Shown piece after piece: positions 26,567 through 35,200 of a stretch of DNA of 64,000 bases. The notes beneath the pieces were generated by a model. It saw only the letters and a list, made by a program, of their open reading frames with translations, searched no databases and was not told where the DNA came from. Both the position numbers and the translations under genes were made by a program. Origin of the DNA: Candidatus Dependentiae bacterium (lineage in GTDB: Bacteria; Babelota; Babeliae; Babelales; Vermiphilaceae); assembly GCA_040878395.1 (NCBI GenBank), contig JBBDMI010000008.1, forward strand, positions 1 through 64,000. Direction: 5' to 3'. Each line of letters begins with the position of its first letter. Position 1 is the stretch's first letter.

Positions 26567-27243
26567 AAATTTCATGCGTTAAACATGGTAGCTATCTGTT
26601 TTTTAACGCGATTAAGCTTGGTTTTCAAATGATGCGTGGTGCATGTATGCTTGCAAAAGTGCGCATGCCGATTATCACCATATTCGGAGGTCAGCAAGCA
26701 AAAGAAAATTCTGTATATTATAAACAGGCGTATGAGCTTTCAAAACGTCTCGCAGAGCATTCAATCTCTACAGTTACCGGCGGCGGTCCAGGGATTATGT
26801 TTGCAGCAAGTTGTGGCTCCAAAGATGGTAAACAAAATGATGACAAACTGAACACACTTGGCATAGCAGTTCATGGTGTTGATGATGACTTTGAAAATAA
26901 ATGTAGCCCAGTGTTTTGGGTAAATTATTTCTTTATTCGTAAATGGCTAATGGTTCGTTATTCATTAGGCATTGTAGTATTTCCCGGTGGCGTAGGAACT
27001 GTAGATGAACTGTTCGATGTGCTTAATTATATGAAACATAAACGTGTCCCACCGATTCCATTAGTGCTTGTTGGTATTGATTATTGGCAGCCGCTTATTG
27101 ATTGGATGGAGCATAAAGCAATTGCTCAAGGGTATATGAAAAAATATTATCTTGATTTTTTTATATTGGTAGATACTGCTGATGAAGCATTTGCGATTGT
27201 GCATCGTGTATGTGATCAATATAAAGATCATATTGCCAAATAA
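26563..27243 (+). CDS. LOG family protein, second of a tandem pair
   Basis: A 226-residue paralog of the preceding gene with the same layout: VTGGGPGIMFAAS (about 74-86) and FPGGVGTVDELFD (about 142-154). Compared with the first copy, the E of GIMEA is F and the SDGF before the second motif is SLGI, so catalysis may be altered. The pair may form a heteromer in which one partner is less active; this is inference. The ribosome site AAGGAT lies in the end of the first gene. Confidence 0.85.
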   Translation: MKISCVKHGSYLFFNAIKLGFQMMRGACMLAKVRMPIITIFGGQQAKENSVYYKQAYELSKRLAEHSISTVTGGGPGIMFAASCGSKDGKQNDDKLNTLGIAVHGVDDDFENKCSPVFWVNYFFIRKWLMVRYSLGIVVFPGGVGTVDELFDVLNYMKHKRVPPIPLVLVGIDYWQPLIDWMEHKAIAQGYMKKYYLDFFILVDTADEAFAIVHRVCDQYKDHIAK

Positions 27244-27396
27244 TTTAAAAAAACACCGTTGAGTATCTTGATGTCCGTTATTCTTAATGATTCCTAAAAA
27301 TTGTTGCATTAAAGATTGTGTGTTATGTTAAATAATGTAATGCGTTGTTTTATATTGTACTCAATTTAAGATTTAACAGATGAGAAAAGGAATAAT

Positions 27397-28200
27397 GTGA
27401 TTGGATCTGTAGGTACGATATTTATTTTTCTTTTTTTTATCACGCATTGTACTGATAATGCAGATGAATCATTGCTTTTAAATGTTGTGGACAAAATGCG
27501 AAGCGATCTGCTTAAGCATCCTCTTGATAAGTTGCCTACTACCCAAAAAAATAAAAATTATGAGGTGAAAGTGTATAATCATTTTGATGTGAAGCTTCAC
27601 CTTCGTATTGAAGAAGCTTATAGGTTTGCCTACGGATTAGTTGACTTATCATTGGAATTTAAAAACATAGACAAACAGGGTGTGCGATGCAATCATACGG
27701 GTATAATGTTGGCATTTTTAAGTTATAACATGATGCTATGTGAAATTCCTGTTTCTCGGAGGTCAAAAAGGAGGTTGTTATCGCTTTTTAAAGTTTATAA
27801 AAAACATTTGTCTGATAGTTATGAATTACTTGATCCATACGTAGGGTTTCAGCGTAATGCGTTATCTATTCGAGATTCTAAAAAAATGGAAAATAAAGAA
27901 AAGCTCTTTGATCAGTATATGCAGCGTAGGAAAATTACTCATGCTTTACGTGAAAATTTAGCTCAATATAAAACAGAGATGGATAAAGTTAGCGTATTAG
28001 TACAAAATAAAAAACCGTTTGAAAGAGGCCGCAGGAAGCATAAAAAATCCAATGAAGAAAAAGTAGATAGGGCTCCTGTATTAATACAAGTTAAGAAAGC
28101 AAAAAAAGCAGGTCATACAAAACATAAAGAACCGCGCAAAAAGACAAAAAGTAAAAAGCTTACTAATAAGTACACTAAACGGATATGTGTAACTTCTTAA
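27397..28200 (+). CDS. exported basic protein of unknown function
   Basis: A 267-residue protein. The likely start is GTG at 27397 (AAAAGGAATAAT upstream); the overlapping ATG at 27395 runs straight into a stop. The first 20 residues are hydrophobic (VGTIFIFLFFITHC), so it is exported or lipid-anchored at the Cys. The last 75 residues are very Lys/Arg-rich (for example RGRRKHKKSNEEK and KKTKSKKLTNKYTK). No family is recognised. The 3' end overlaps the convergent HAD gene by 26 bp. Confidence 0.6.
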   Translation: MIGSVGTIFIFLFFITHCTDNADESLLLNVVDKMRSDLLKHPLDKLPTTQKNKNYEVKVYNHFDVKLHLRIEEAYRFAYGLVDLSLEFKNIDKQGVRCNHTGIMLAFLSYNMMLCEIPVSRRSKRRLLSLFKVYKKHLSDSYELLDPYVGFQRNALSIRDSKKMENKEKLFDQYMQRRKITHALRENLAQYKTEMDKVSVLVQNKKPFERGRRKHKKSNEEKVDRAPVLIQVKKAKKAGHTKHKEPRKKTKSKKLTNKYTKRICVTS

Positions 28201-28909
28201 GGCGTTCTTGTAATTGTTTTGCATTCTTAAATGTAATGCCTATAATTCCGAAAGGTAGGCCGCCACAAATGTTTTTTTCTTTGTCGTCTACAAGAATCAT
28301 GTTTTTAGTATTATCAGTTTCATTGAGTAATCGTTCATATATTTTAGGGTTGGGTTTACTCGTGTAATGTGTTTCAGGTGTTGCGATAATGATGTAGTTA
28401 AACATGTGAAAAAGATCATGGTGACTTGGTTCTAAATCATTAAAAATGAGTTGTCCGATATTAGAAAGGACAGCGAGTTCATATCCTTGTTGCTTGAGAT
28501 TTTTTACAATCTGAATGGTTTTGGGATTGGGGCGTTGTTTATTGGCAATTTCAATGAGTAATGGCAAAGCATCTTTTATGTCTTTGTAGTGGTGAGCCAG
28601 ATACATAAAGAATGATTCAGGAACCGGTCGGCGATACATCAATTTGAGAAGGTCCCATATTAAGCAAGGGTTTATTAATGCACGCATTAATTTCCATTTA
28701 AGTGGGCTACGTAAAAAAGTCATGAACATTGTGAAGTATTCATGATTGAACAGTACGCCATGTAAATCGAACACGACCATTGTGTTGTCCGGTCCGATAG
28801 GAAGTGCATCTTTAATATTTTGTTTATTTGTTCTATATGATTTTATATATGAAAGTCCAAATGTGAATGCAAATGAACAGATCATTGGCGTGAAAATAAA
28901 TAATAACAC
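28175..28909 (-). CDS. HAD-like hydrolase with N-terminal membrane segment and altered motif I
   Basis: A 244-residue protein of the haloacid dehalogenase fold. Motif I reads VVFDLHGVLFN (about 45-55), so the usual second Asp (D-x-D) is His. Motif II is AVLSNIG, the motif III Lys lies in TSKPNPKIYERLL, and motif IV is ILVDDKEKN. It begins with a hydrophobic segment (MLLFIFTPMICSFAFTFGLS), so it is anchored or exported. Two related exported proteins lie at 34488 and 35201. The missing general acid suggests weak phosphatase activity or a different role. Confidence 0.75.
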   Translation of the reverse strand: MLLFIFTPMICSFAFTFGLSYIKSYRTNKQNIKDALPIGPDNTMVVFDLHGVLFNHEYFTMFMTFLRSPLKWKLMRALINPCLIWDLLKLMYRRPVPESFFMYLAHHYKDIKDALPLLIEIANKQRPNPKTIQIVKNLKQQGYELAVLSNIGQLIFNDLEPSHHDLFHMFNYIIIATPETHYTSKPNPKIYERLLNETDNTKNMILVDDKEKNICGGLPFGIIGITFKNAKQLQERLKKLHISV

Positions 28910-29089
28910 GTTTTGCCCCTTTGAATATTGATACCAAAAAAGAGTATATCAGGTTTAGTTTAAAAAGAGTAATAGTTCACGCTTTTATGTATGTAGAAAC
29001 CGTTTTTTTTAAATAAACCTACTATTTTTAGAAAATAATATGTTAATTTGAAAACAGTCTGTATTGTGCTAAAAAGAGGTAGATATCTA

Positions 29090-29728
29090 ATGAAATTAAA
29101 AAATAAAATTATTATTGGTTCTCAAGTTGTTGTAACACTCATAGTTGTGCCTTTTTTGGTATACAGAGGTTTACATTATTTCCGTCCAATACATGACCCG
29201 GCGGAATTTAAGGCATCGCGTTTGCTTGTCGAGCGTATGAATCTTTTACAGAGTGAATTAAGTAACTTGCAAAAAGAGGTTGCAACATTTGAGGTTTCTG
29301 ATGATCCAGAGGTATTGAAACAACGAAGTGAACATTATCAAGAGATTAATCGTATATCAGATCAGCTCCTTGATTTAGAGCATATTTATCAAGAAGAAGA
29401 GCTGAAAATGCAACAAAAGCTCAAGAGTGCGCGAGATCATCAGACAAGAAGTTATTATGATTTTGCGTTATTTGTAGGAACGGTTTGGATTATTATCAGT
29501 GCATTTGTTCAGGTTGCTTTTTTTAAAATGGGTTTGAATATATTTGGTTTAGCATCAGTGCTCATAGGGACCGTTGGCGTTTTATCTTCTATGCAACAGA
29601 CGCCTACATTGTCAATGTGGATCTTGATGTTGTTTTTTTCTATATTGGCAATTGCATTTTTAATTACGGGATATCGAATCGCTAATAAATTTGAGAAAAA
29701 GGAAGAACTAGATGATAAAGATATTTAA
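29090..29728 (+). CDS. membrane protein with coiled coil
   Basis: A 212-residue protein with one N-terminal membrane helix (about 7-24), a long helical region (about 45-115, rich in Leu, Glu and Gln, probably a coiled coil), then three membrane helices (about 125-200). The start at 29090 is chosen because AAGAGGT lies upstream; the TTG at 29048 is less likely. No family is recognised. It overlaps the next gene by 17 bp, so the two are cotranscribed and may form a complex. Confidence 0.65.
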   Translation: MKLKNKIIIGSQVVVTLIVVPFLVYRGLHYFRPIHDPAEFKASRLLVERMNLLQSELSNLQKEVATFEVSDDPEVLKQRSEHYQEINRISDQLLDLEHIYQEEELKMQQKLKSARDHQTRSYYDFALFVGTVWIIISAFVQVAFFKMGLNIFGLASVLIGTVGVLSSMQQTPTLSMWILMLFFSILAIAFLITGYRIANKFEKKEELDDKDI

Positions 29729-30020
29729 GTATATGCTCCTTGCGTCTATATCAGTTATTTTGGCATTGCAACTCTTTTTTTTGGTAAGAGATATTAGTTT
29801 GTATAGGTTAGGTATTCTTTCTCAGCCGGGCACATTGGGCGAGCCAATTAATTTTTTGCTTTTGGTTAAAAATGTGTGCTCAATAGTTTTTTTTATTGGC
29901 TTTTTATTGTTAGCATTATCAATGGTCTATGATAATAAAATGTTTGCATTGTTGCGAATGATCGGCAGTTTTGCTTTGTTGATAAGCCTGCTTGGATATA
30001 TAATTACTTTTCTTTTTTAA
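29712..30020 (+). CDS. small membrane protein, partner of the preceding gene
   Basis: A 102-residue protein with three predicted membrane helices (about 5-25, 48-70 and 80-101) and few charges. It starts within the end of the coiled-coil membrane protein gene. Its 3' end overlaps the convergent HAD gene by 17 bp. No family is recognised. Confidence 0.6.
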   Translation: MIKIFKYMLLASISVILALQLFFLVRDISLYRLGILSQPGTLGEPINFLLLVKNVCSIVFFIGFLLLALSMVYDNKMFALLRMIGSFALLISLLGYIITFLF

Positions 30021-30675
30021 AAATATAATCCGGTAAGGTCAGTTCTTCATAGTTATTGATAACCAGATGCGCATCTTTGAGGGTGTCGGGTCTTTTTGCA
30101 GTGTTAATACCGATGCAAAACATGCCGGCAGTTTTGGCAGCAGTGATACCCGGTGCTGAATCCTCGATAGCAATACATTCAGATGGATCAATTTCAATAT
30201 TTTTAGCTGCATGAAGATAGATATCGGGATTAGGCTTTGGGTTTTTCACATGAGAAACACAATATATATGTGATCCAAAGTAATCAGAGAGTTTAAGTGC
30301 GTCTTGAGTAACTTTTACTGTGTCTTCATGTGCATTTGTGGCGATTGCCATTTTGAGTTGTAATTTTTGTGCTTTGGCATGAAACTCTATAAATCCTTTG
30401 ATGAATTGAATGCCGGTTGTGTACATGCTGTTTGCTAAACACATTTTTTCGCGCATTAAGTCTTGTATGTTGTCTTCTATACAGGTTATCTGTTTTATGA
30501 GCAGACAGCTGTCGGGTAACGCAAGTCCGGTCAGTTGGCCATAAAGTTCACATGATTGTTGCTCGGTGAGTATGATTTTTTTTTGTTCGATAAGTTTTTT
30601 AGTGGCCAGTTTCCATACATGTTCTGTATCTATAATAGTGCCGTCCATGTCAAAAATAATAGCTTTGTATTTCAT
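30004..30675 (-). CDS. HAD superfamily IA phosphatase / beta-phosphoglucomutase-like
   Basis: A 223-residue cytosolic HAD hydrolase with intact catalytic motifs: IIFDMDGTIIDTE (about 7-19, both Asp present), the motif II region AIATNAHEDT, the motif III Lys in NPKPNPDIYL and IAIEDSAPGITAA (about 172-184). This layout is that of the beta-phosphoglucomutase/phosphatase group acting on sugar phosphates or similar small molecules. Unlike the other three HAD-like proteins in the window it has no export signal. Confidence 0.87.
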   Translation of the reverse strand: MKYKAIIFDMDGTIIDTEHVWKLATKKLIEQKKIILTEQQSCELYGQLTGLALPDSCLLIKQITCIEDNIQDLMREKMCLANSMYTTGIQFIKGFIEFHAKAQKLQLKMAIATNAHEDTVKVTQDALKLSDYFGSHIYCVSHVKNPKPNPDIYLHAAKNIEIDPSECIAIEDSAPGITAAKTAGMFCIGINTAKRPDTLKDAHLVINNYEELTLPDYIFKKEK

Positions 30676-30747
30676 ATTTTTTTTCCTTTGATAAACTATA
30701 GATTAAAGGCTTTATATTTAGATTATAACAGGAAAAGGAATAAAATA

Positions 30748-31407
30748 ATGGATAAAAAAACATTGCTTTCAGGTGTTATGCTCGCTTGTATGATAGGTGT
30801 AATTTTATTGGCTATGTTTAGTAAATTAAGCCTTATTGTTGGCGTTGATAACTTTTCATTCTCTCTTTCTCATTGCTTATTGCCATTGTTGGGCTCGCTA
30901 TTCGGTGTGACCGGCTGTTTTGCGCTTTTTTCAAGTTTGTTTGCTGTACGCTTTATATCAGGTGCATTGCATTTTGCTTATTGTGGAGTCCCTACTTTAT
31001 GTGCTTCTTTGGCTTGGACAAGATATGCTCGCTTATTGAATCTCTTTATTCCTGCAGTTGCGATGATACTATTTGTTGCCCATCCTGTGGGTAGCCAAGC
31101 AATGGCTTATGCTTGTTTTTGGTTTATACCGATGATAATTGCGTTATTTAAATTGAATAATAGATTTTTCACCGCTTTGGCAAGTACGTTTTTAGCGCAT
31201 GCTGTCGGATCAGTAATGCATTTATATGTTGTTAATTCAATGACACCAGCAGCTTGGATGCAATTGATCCCTGTAGTTGCACTTGAACGTTTAATTGCAG
31301 CAATGGGTATGTATGTAGTTATTACATCAGCGCATATGCTTCTTAACTTTGTAGTGCATGCAGTGAAAAGCAAACAGTATAAACGTTCTGAGTCAGTATT
31401 GCATTAA
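30748..31407 (+). CDS. polytopic membrane protein, possibly ECF S-component-like
   Basis: A 219-residue protein with about six membrane helices and short loops. The start at 30748 (GGAAAAGGAATAAA upstream) removes a long soluble extension seen from 30556, which would overlap the divergent HAD gene. The pattern of small residues and the HPVGSQAMAYACFWFIPM segment recall the substrate-binding S components of ECF vitamin transporters, but this is a weak guess. The gene is followed 8 bases later by uppS. Confidence 0.55.
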   Translation: MDKKTLLSGVMLACMIGVILLAMFSKLSLIVGVDNFSFSLSHCLLPLLGSLFGVTGCFALFSSLFAVRFISGALHFAYCGVPTLCASLAWTRYARLLNLFIPAVAMILFVAHPVGSQAMAYACFWFIPMIIALFKLNNRFFTALASTFLAHAVGSVMHLYVVNSMTPAAWMQLIPVVALERLIAAMGMYVVITSAHMLLNFVVHAVKSKQYKRSESVLH

Positions 31408-31415
31408 GGAAGCTC

Positions 31416-32102
31416 ATGCAGCATTTGGCATGCATCATGGATGGTAATCGTAGATTTGCCAAGAAGCATGGGTGGAAACCTTGGGTTGGTCATAAAAAGG
31501 GTGTAGATGCAGTTCGTCAGGCAATAGAGTTTTGCATACACAATAAGATCAAATATTTATCACTCTATACTTTTTCTATTGAAAATTTTAAACGATCAGA
31601 TCAAGAGAAAAATTTTCTTTTTAGTCTGCTCGTCAAAGAGGCTCAATTAAACGTTCAAGAGTTTATTCAAAAAGGAATTCAAGTTCGTTTTATTGGGGAT
31701 CGTGCTTTTTTTCCACAAGATGTCTTATCTGCTTGTTTGAAAGTTGAACAAGCAACGCAGGCGGGTGCTATCCTACAACTTAATTTTTTGTTTTGTTATG
31801 GTGGTCAACAAGAGATTGTTCATGCAACAAAACAGTTGTGTAGAGATGTGCAAAATGGGCAATTGGCAGTAGATGATATCAATGAAAAAACAGTATCGAA
31901 TGCATTATGGCTTGGTGATATACCGACGCCTGATTTGATTTTTCGCACAGGTGGCGTTCATCGTTTGAGTAATTTTTTACTTTTTCAGTCTGCGTATGCA
32001 GAATTTTATTTTTCAGATCGTTTGTGGCCGGAAATTACAACCAAGGAATTACAAGTAGCTTTTGATGTGTTTAATCAACGAATAAGGAATTTTGGATCAT
32101 GA
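31416..32102 (+). CDS. uppS: undecaprenyl diphosphate synthase
   Basis: A 228-residue cis-prenyltransferase that makes the C55 lipid carrier for cell wall and polysaccharide synthesis. Family signs are CIMDGNRRFAKKHGW (about 6-20, catalytic Asp and the GNxR loop), SLYTFSIENFKR (about 49-60) and FRTGGVHRLSNFLLFQSAYAE (about 170-190). The usual RTSGE is RTGGV here. The gene overlaps gpsA by 4 bp. Confidence 0.94.
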   Translation: MQHLACIMDGNRRFAKKHGWKPWVGHKKGVDAVRQAIEFCIHNKIKYLSLYTFSIENFKRSDQEKNFLFSLLVKEAQLNVQEFIQKGIQVRFIGDRAFFPQDVLSACLKVEQATQAGAILQLNFLFCYGGQQEIVHATKQLCRDVQNGQLAVDDINEKTVSNALWLGDIPTPDLIFRTGGVHRLSNFLLFQSAYAEFYFSDRLWPEITTKELQVAFDVFNQRIRNFGS

Positions 32103-33100
32103 AAATTGCAATGTTAGGTTCAGGAGCTTGGGGTACGGCATTGGCAACACTCTTGGCGCATAATGGTCATGAGGTTTTAATGTGGTCATATGAATCTGAA
32201 GTTGCCAATGATATTAATCAATTTCATGAAAACAAGCGTTATCTACCCGGTGTTGTTTTAGATAAAAAGATTTCAGCTACTTCAGATATTTCTCAAGCAA
32301 TTTGTGGTGTACGGTGGATTTTTGAAGCTATTCCGGTTAAATTTCTACGAAAAACATTAGAGCAAACCGTCCATTGCTTTTCAAAAGAGCAGGTCTGGGT
32401 GATTACCAGTAAAGGTATTGAACAGGATACGCTTATGTTGCCGAGTCAAATTATCGATGATGTTTTTGATTACCAAACAAAACAGGCGGTTGTTGCCGGT
32501 CCAAGTTTTGCTCACGATTTAGCACGTAAAGATATCACCGGTGTTGCCGTTGCGGCACAAGATTGTACAATTGCCGATGAACTTCAGGAGTTGATGGCTA
32601 ATCTTTATTTTCGGCCTTATGTGAATTTAGATATGGTTGGAGTGCAATTGGCTGCAGCATTGAAAAATGTTATCACTTTAGGGGTGGGTATGCTTGATGG
32701 TGCAGGATTTGCAGATAATGCAAAAGCATTTATATTCACACGAGGATTGCATGAAATGGTACAACTTGGTATTGCTATGGGCGCGCAAAAAGAAACATTT
32801 TATGGTTTGGCCGGTGTAGGTGATTTAGCATTAACTGCAATGGGAAAACGAAGCCGTAATTTGCATGTAGGCAGATCTTTGGGAGCAGGTCAATCGTTAG
32901 ATCATATTTTAGCAACGACCGGTTACATTCCTGAAGGTATCAATACGGCGCAATCACTACACCAGTTAATGCATAAAAAACAGATTGCCATGCCGGTGTG
33001 TGATGGCATATATAAGGTGATTTTTGGTACTATTACTTTGCATGACATGTTAGCTGATTTAATGTCGATTTCATTTGAAGCAAAAAAATGCTGTTCTTAA
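32099..33100 (+). CDS. gpsA: glycerol-3-phosphate dehydrogenase [NAD(P)+]
   Basis: A 333-residue enzyme that reduces dihydroxyacetone phosphate to glycerol-3-phosphate for phospholipid synthesis. The N-terminal Rossmann motif is MLGSGAWGTALATLLA (about 5-20). Further family blocks are VITSKGIEQ, VAGPSFAHD, the catalytic Lys in AAALKNVITLGVGML and LAGVGDLALTAMGKRSRN. The length matches the family. It is cotranscribed with uppS, both serving membrane and wall lipid supply. Confidence 0.95.
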   Translation: MKIAMLGSGAWGTALATLLAHNGHEVLMWSYESEVANDINQFHENKRYLPGVVLDKKISATSDISQAICGVRWIFEAIPVKFLRKTLEQTVHCFSKEQVWVITSKGIEQDTLMLPSQIIDDVFDYQTKQAVVAGPSFAHDLARKDITGVAVAAQDCTIADELQELMANLYFRPYVNLDMVGVQLAAALKNVITLGVGMLDGAGFADNAKAFIFTRGLHEMVQLGIAMGAQKETFYGLAGVGDLALTAMGKRSRNLHVGRSLGAGQSLDHILATTGYIPEGINTAQSLHQLMHKKQIAMPVCDGIYKVIFGTITLHDMLADLMSISFEAKKCCS

Positions 33101-33117
33101 AATGAAAAACAAAGAAA

Positions 33118-33624
33118 TTATTTTTTGCCGGCAAACTTGATTGAGCTTTCAGGGTTAATTAAGTTAATAATGCCGGATTTTTTTAATCGTTTATACATAG
33201 GATCATCTTCATCCATTTCTTGAAGGCGCATTTTTAAGCTTTTACCATTTTTTGTTATTATCGTTGGATCAGCTTTGTGATCTAATAAAATTCTTATCAT
33301 TGTTTCTATTTTTGCCGGATCGGCATTTTGTTTTTTTATTTTAGATATGACTTTCTCTAGGTTTGTTTCCTTTTTGTTTCGTGGTGAATACCAATTTGGA
33401 TCAGCATTATATTGCAATGCAAATTTCATGATTTCAGGTTTGTTCCAATCTATGCCATATAAAAGCCACATGTTCGGGTTATCTTGAGCAGTGCTTTGCA
33501 AGGTTACGAACTCAAATGGAGTGATATCTTCCAGTGTTGTTATGAATTGTTTAAATGTAGTTTGAGGATCAGCGGCATGTAGTTGCATACAGTTCAGCAG
33601 TATTAACATATATATTTTTTTCAT
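33118..33624 (-). CDS. exported ankyrin-repeat-like protein
   Basis: A 168-residue protein with signal peptide MKKIYMLILLNCMQLHA and mature start ADPQ. It contains at least two degenerate ankyrin repeats, with IMKFALQYNADPN and MIRILLDHKADPTIITKNGK as the clearest stretches. The domain normally binds other proteins. It lies next to another ankyrin-like exported gene on the same strand. Target unknown. Confidence 0.7.
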   Translation of the reverse strand: MKKIYMLILLNCMQLHAADPQTTFKQFITTLEDITPFEFVTLQSTAQDNPNMWLLYGIDWNKPEIMKFALQYNADPNWYSPRNKKETNLEKVISKIKKQNADPAKIETMIRILLDHKADPTIITKNGKSLKMRLQEMDEDDPMYKRLKKSGIINLINPESSIKFAGKK

Positions 33625-33691
33625 AACTTTTCTTTGTTTTTAATAGGTTATACTATTTATGTAATTCTTTATTGTTCAGAATCATAAAGTG

Positions 33692-34033
33692 TTAATAGGG
33701 TGATGTTAATCGGGTGATAATTCCTTCTGGTACATTGAATTTTGGATTTTTTGCGAATTCCAAAGGAGAAGAAAATTGTGACCCTTCTATTTTATATTTG
33801 GGATCAGCGCCACGCACGAGGAGATATTCAATCATTAATTTATTTCTGTGTAAAATTGCCAATTTTAAAGGTGCGCCATTGTTTGAGTTAGGATCTGCTC
33901 CTTGGCGCAGAAGTCGGTTCATAAGTCTTACATTATTGGCATCAATCGCTTTGAACAATTGGTCATCTAGTGAAATATCGGCTGCTTGTGCGCTAAAAAT
34001 AGTAAAAATAGCTAATATCGATACTTTCTTCAT
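33692..34033 (-). CDS. exported ankyrin-repeat protein
   Basis: A 113-residue protein with signal peptide MKKVSILAIFTIFSAQA and mature start ADIS. Two ankyrin repeats are clear: LFKAIDANNVRLMNRLLRQGADP and LKLAILHRNKLMIEYLLVRGADP (first residues about 27 and 57). The first includes the NNGAPL turn. Probably a small secreted or periplasmic binding protein. It sits 67 bp upstream of the neighbouring ankyrin-like gene, so the two could share a transcript. Confidence 0.75.
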   Translation of the reverse strand: MKKVSILAIFTIFSAQAADISLDDQLFKAIDANNVRLMNRLLRQGADPNSNNGAPLKLAILHRNKLMIEYLLVRGADPKYKIEGSQFSSPLEFAKNPKFNVPEGIITRLTSPY

Positions 34034-34227
34034 ATATTTTACCTTTTTTTATAGTCTTATACCTATTTTAGCAGTTCTGGATGGCGCATTGCAATGTTTT
34101 TTATATAATATCAATTATTTAAAGAATTGTGGTTAGTTTGTAATCAAAGATATAAAATGTATACTTCATATGCATAAACTTGATATATAGCTTTAAGAAT
34201 GAACGATAAAGTAGAAGGAATATATAG

Positions 34228-34482
34228 ATGAAATGTATAATGAATTTATTATTAATGGTCTCTTTTTCCATTGGCGCAGTGAAACAATGTGAGCAATTAG
34301 AAGTTGTTGCATTATTAGGTGAGATGGACGCACTTATCGTTGAAATACATCCTGAGTATGAAAAAAATAATGAATTATATGAGCAGGAAAACAATTTGTT
34401 AAAAGGTTTAACTGAAAAACAGCGGCAACAGTATTTTGCTATTCAACGAAAAAGAGCTGAAGCATTAAACAGGAAAGAATAG
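34228..34482 (+). CDS. small exported helical protein
   Basis: An 84-residue protein with a short signal-like N-terminus (MKCIMNLLLMVSFSIGAV) and a charged helical remainder (ENNLLKGLTEKQRQQYFAIQ). AGAAGGAA gives the ribosome site. No family is recognised. Confidence 0.55.
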   Translation: MKCIMNLLLMVSFSIGAVKQCEQLEVVALLGEMDALIVEIHPEYEKNNELYEQENNLLKGLTEKQRQQYFAIQRKRAEALNRKE

Positions 34483-34487
34483 CTAAT

Positions 34488-35162
34488 CTATTTTTTTAGT
34501 TCTTGTTTTAACTGTTGTGCATTTTTAAATAATATACCAATGAAGCCGTTTGCATTTGCTGCATCAACGTTTTCTTGTTTGTCGTCGATAAAAAGTGCGT
34601 GTTGTTTATTTTTATTACGTAACGAAGATAACTCGATGAAAAATTGTGCATGCGGTTTTTCCACTGGATTTTCTGATTTAAAATCAACGGTTTTTCCATC
34701 TTTTATGACATTTTCATTGAATATGTGAGGGAATTTATTTTTTAAATGTTCATATACTTCGCTGCCGATGTTTGATGCGACATGCATAGTATAGCCTTGA
34801 TTAGCTAAATCTAAGATTAAATCTTCCATACCATTAATCATAACTTGGCTGTTTGCCATATTGAGTGCAAAATCAGCTAATCGTTGATCTTCTTGCTTTA
34901 GACGTTGCATGTATGCACCCCCTGTTGAACCACGTAATGCAAACATATCCTTCAGAAGCGTCCAATTGAACAAATTAGAAAGAAGTGCAATTTTGGGCGC
35001 ATTATATAATGTTTTTAAGATTTCTGAGCCTTTTTTCTTGATAATCACGTGGTGGATATCCCAAAAGATTTCTGTATTGGCAGGTGTGTATGTTAGTTCA
35101 GTTGCATTGATACATGTAAAAGCAATAAGAGCGATTGCGAGTATCTGTTTTTTTAAATTCAT
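34488..35162 (-). CDS. exported HAD-like protein with degenerate motif I
   Basis: A 224-residue protein. The start at 35162 is preferred over 35183 because CGGAGAT lies 6 bases upstream and the signal peptide (MNLKKQILAIALIAFTCINA) begins there. The HAD fold is seen in EIFWDIHHVI (motif I, with Asp then His instead of Asp-x-Asp), MHVASNIG (motif II), NPVEKPHAQFF (motif III Lys) and ALFIDDKQENV (motif IV). The layout matches the gene at 35201 and that at 28175, so these are paralogs. The loss of the general acid suggests a non-phosphatase or altered function outside the cytosol. Confidence 0.75.
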   Translation of the reverse strand: MNLKKQILAIALIAFTCINATELTYTPANTEIFWDIHHVIIKKKGSEILKTLYNAPKIALLSNLFNWTLLKDMFALRGSTGGAYMQRLKQEDQRLADFALNMANSQVMINGMEDLILDLANQGYTMHVASNIGSEVYEHLKNKFPHIFNENVIKDGKTVDFKSENPVEKPHAQFFIELSSLRNKNKQHALFIDDKQENVDAANANGFIGILFKNAQQLKQELKK

Positions 35163-35200
35163 AAAATCTCCGATTTTGTTCATGTTTTTATTACTTTATC

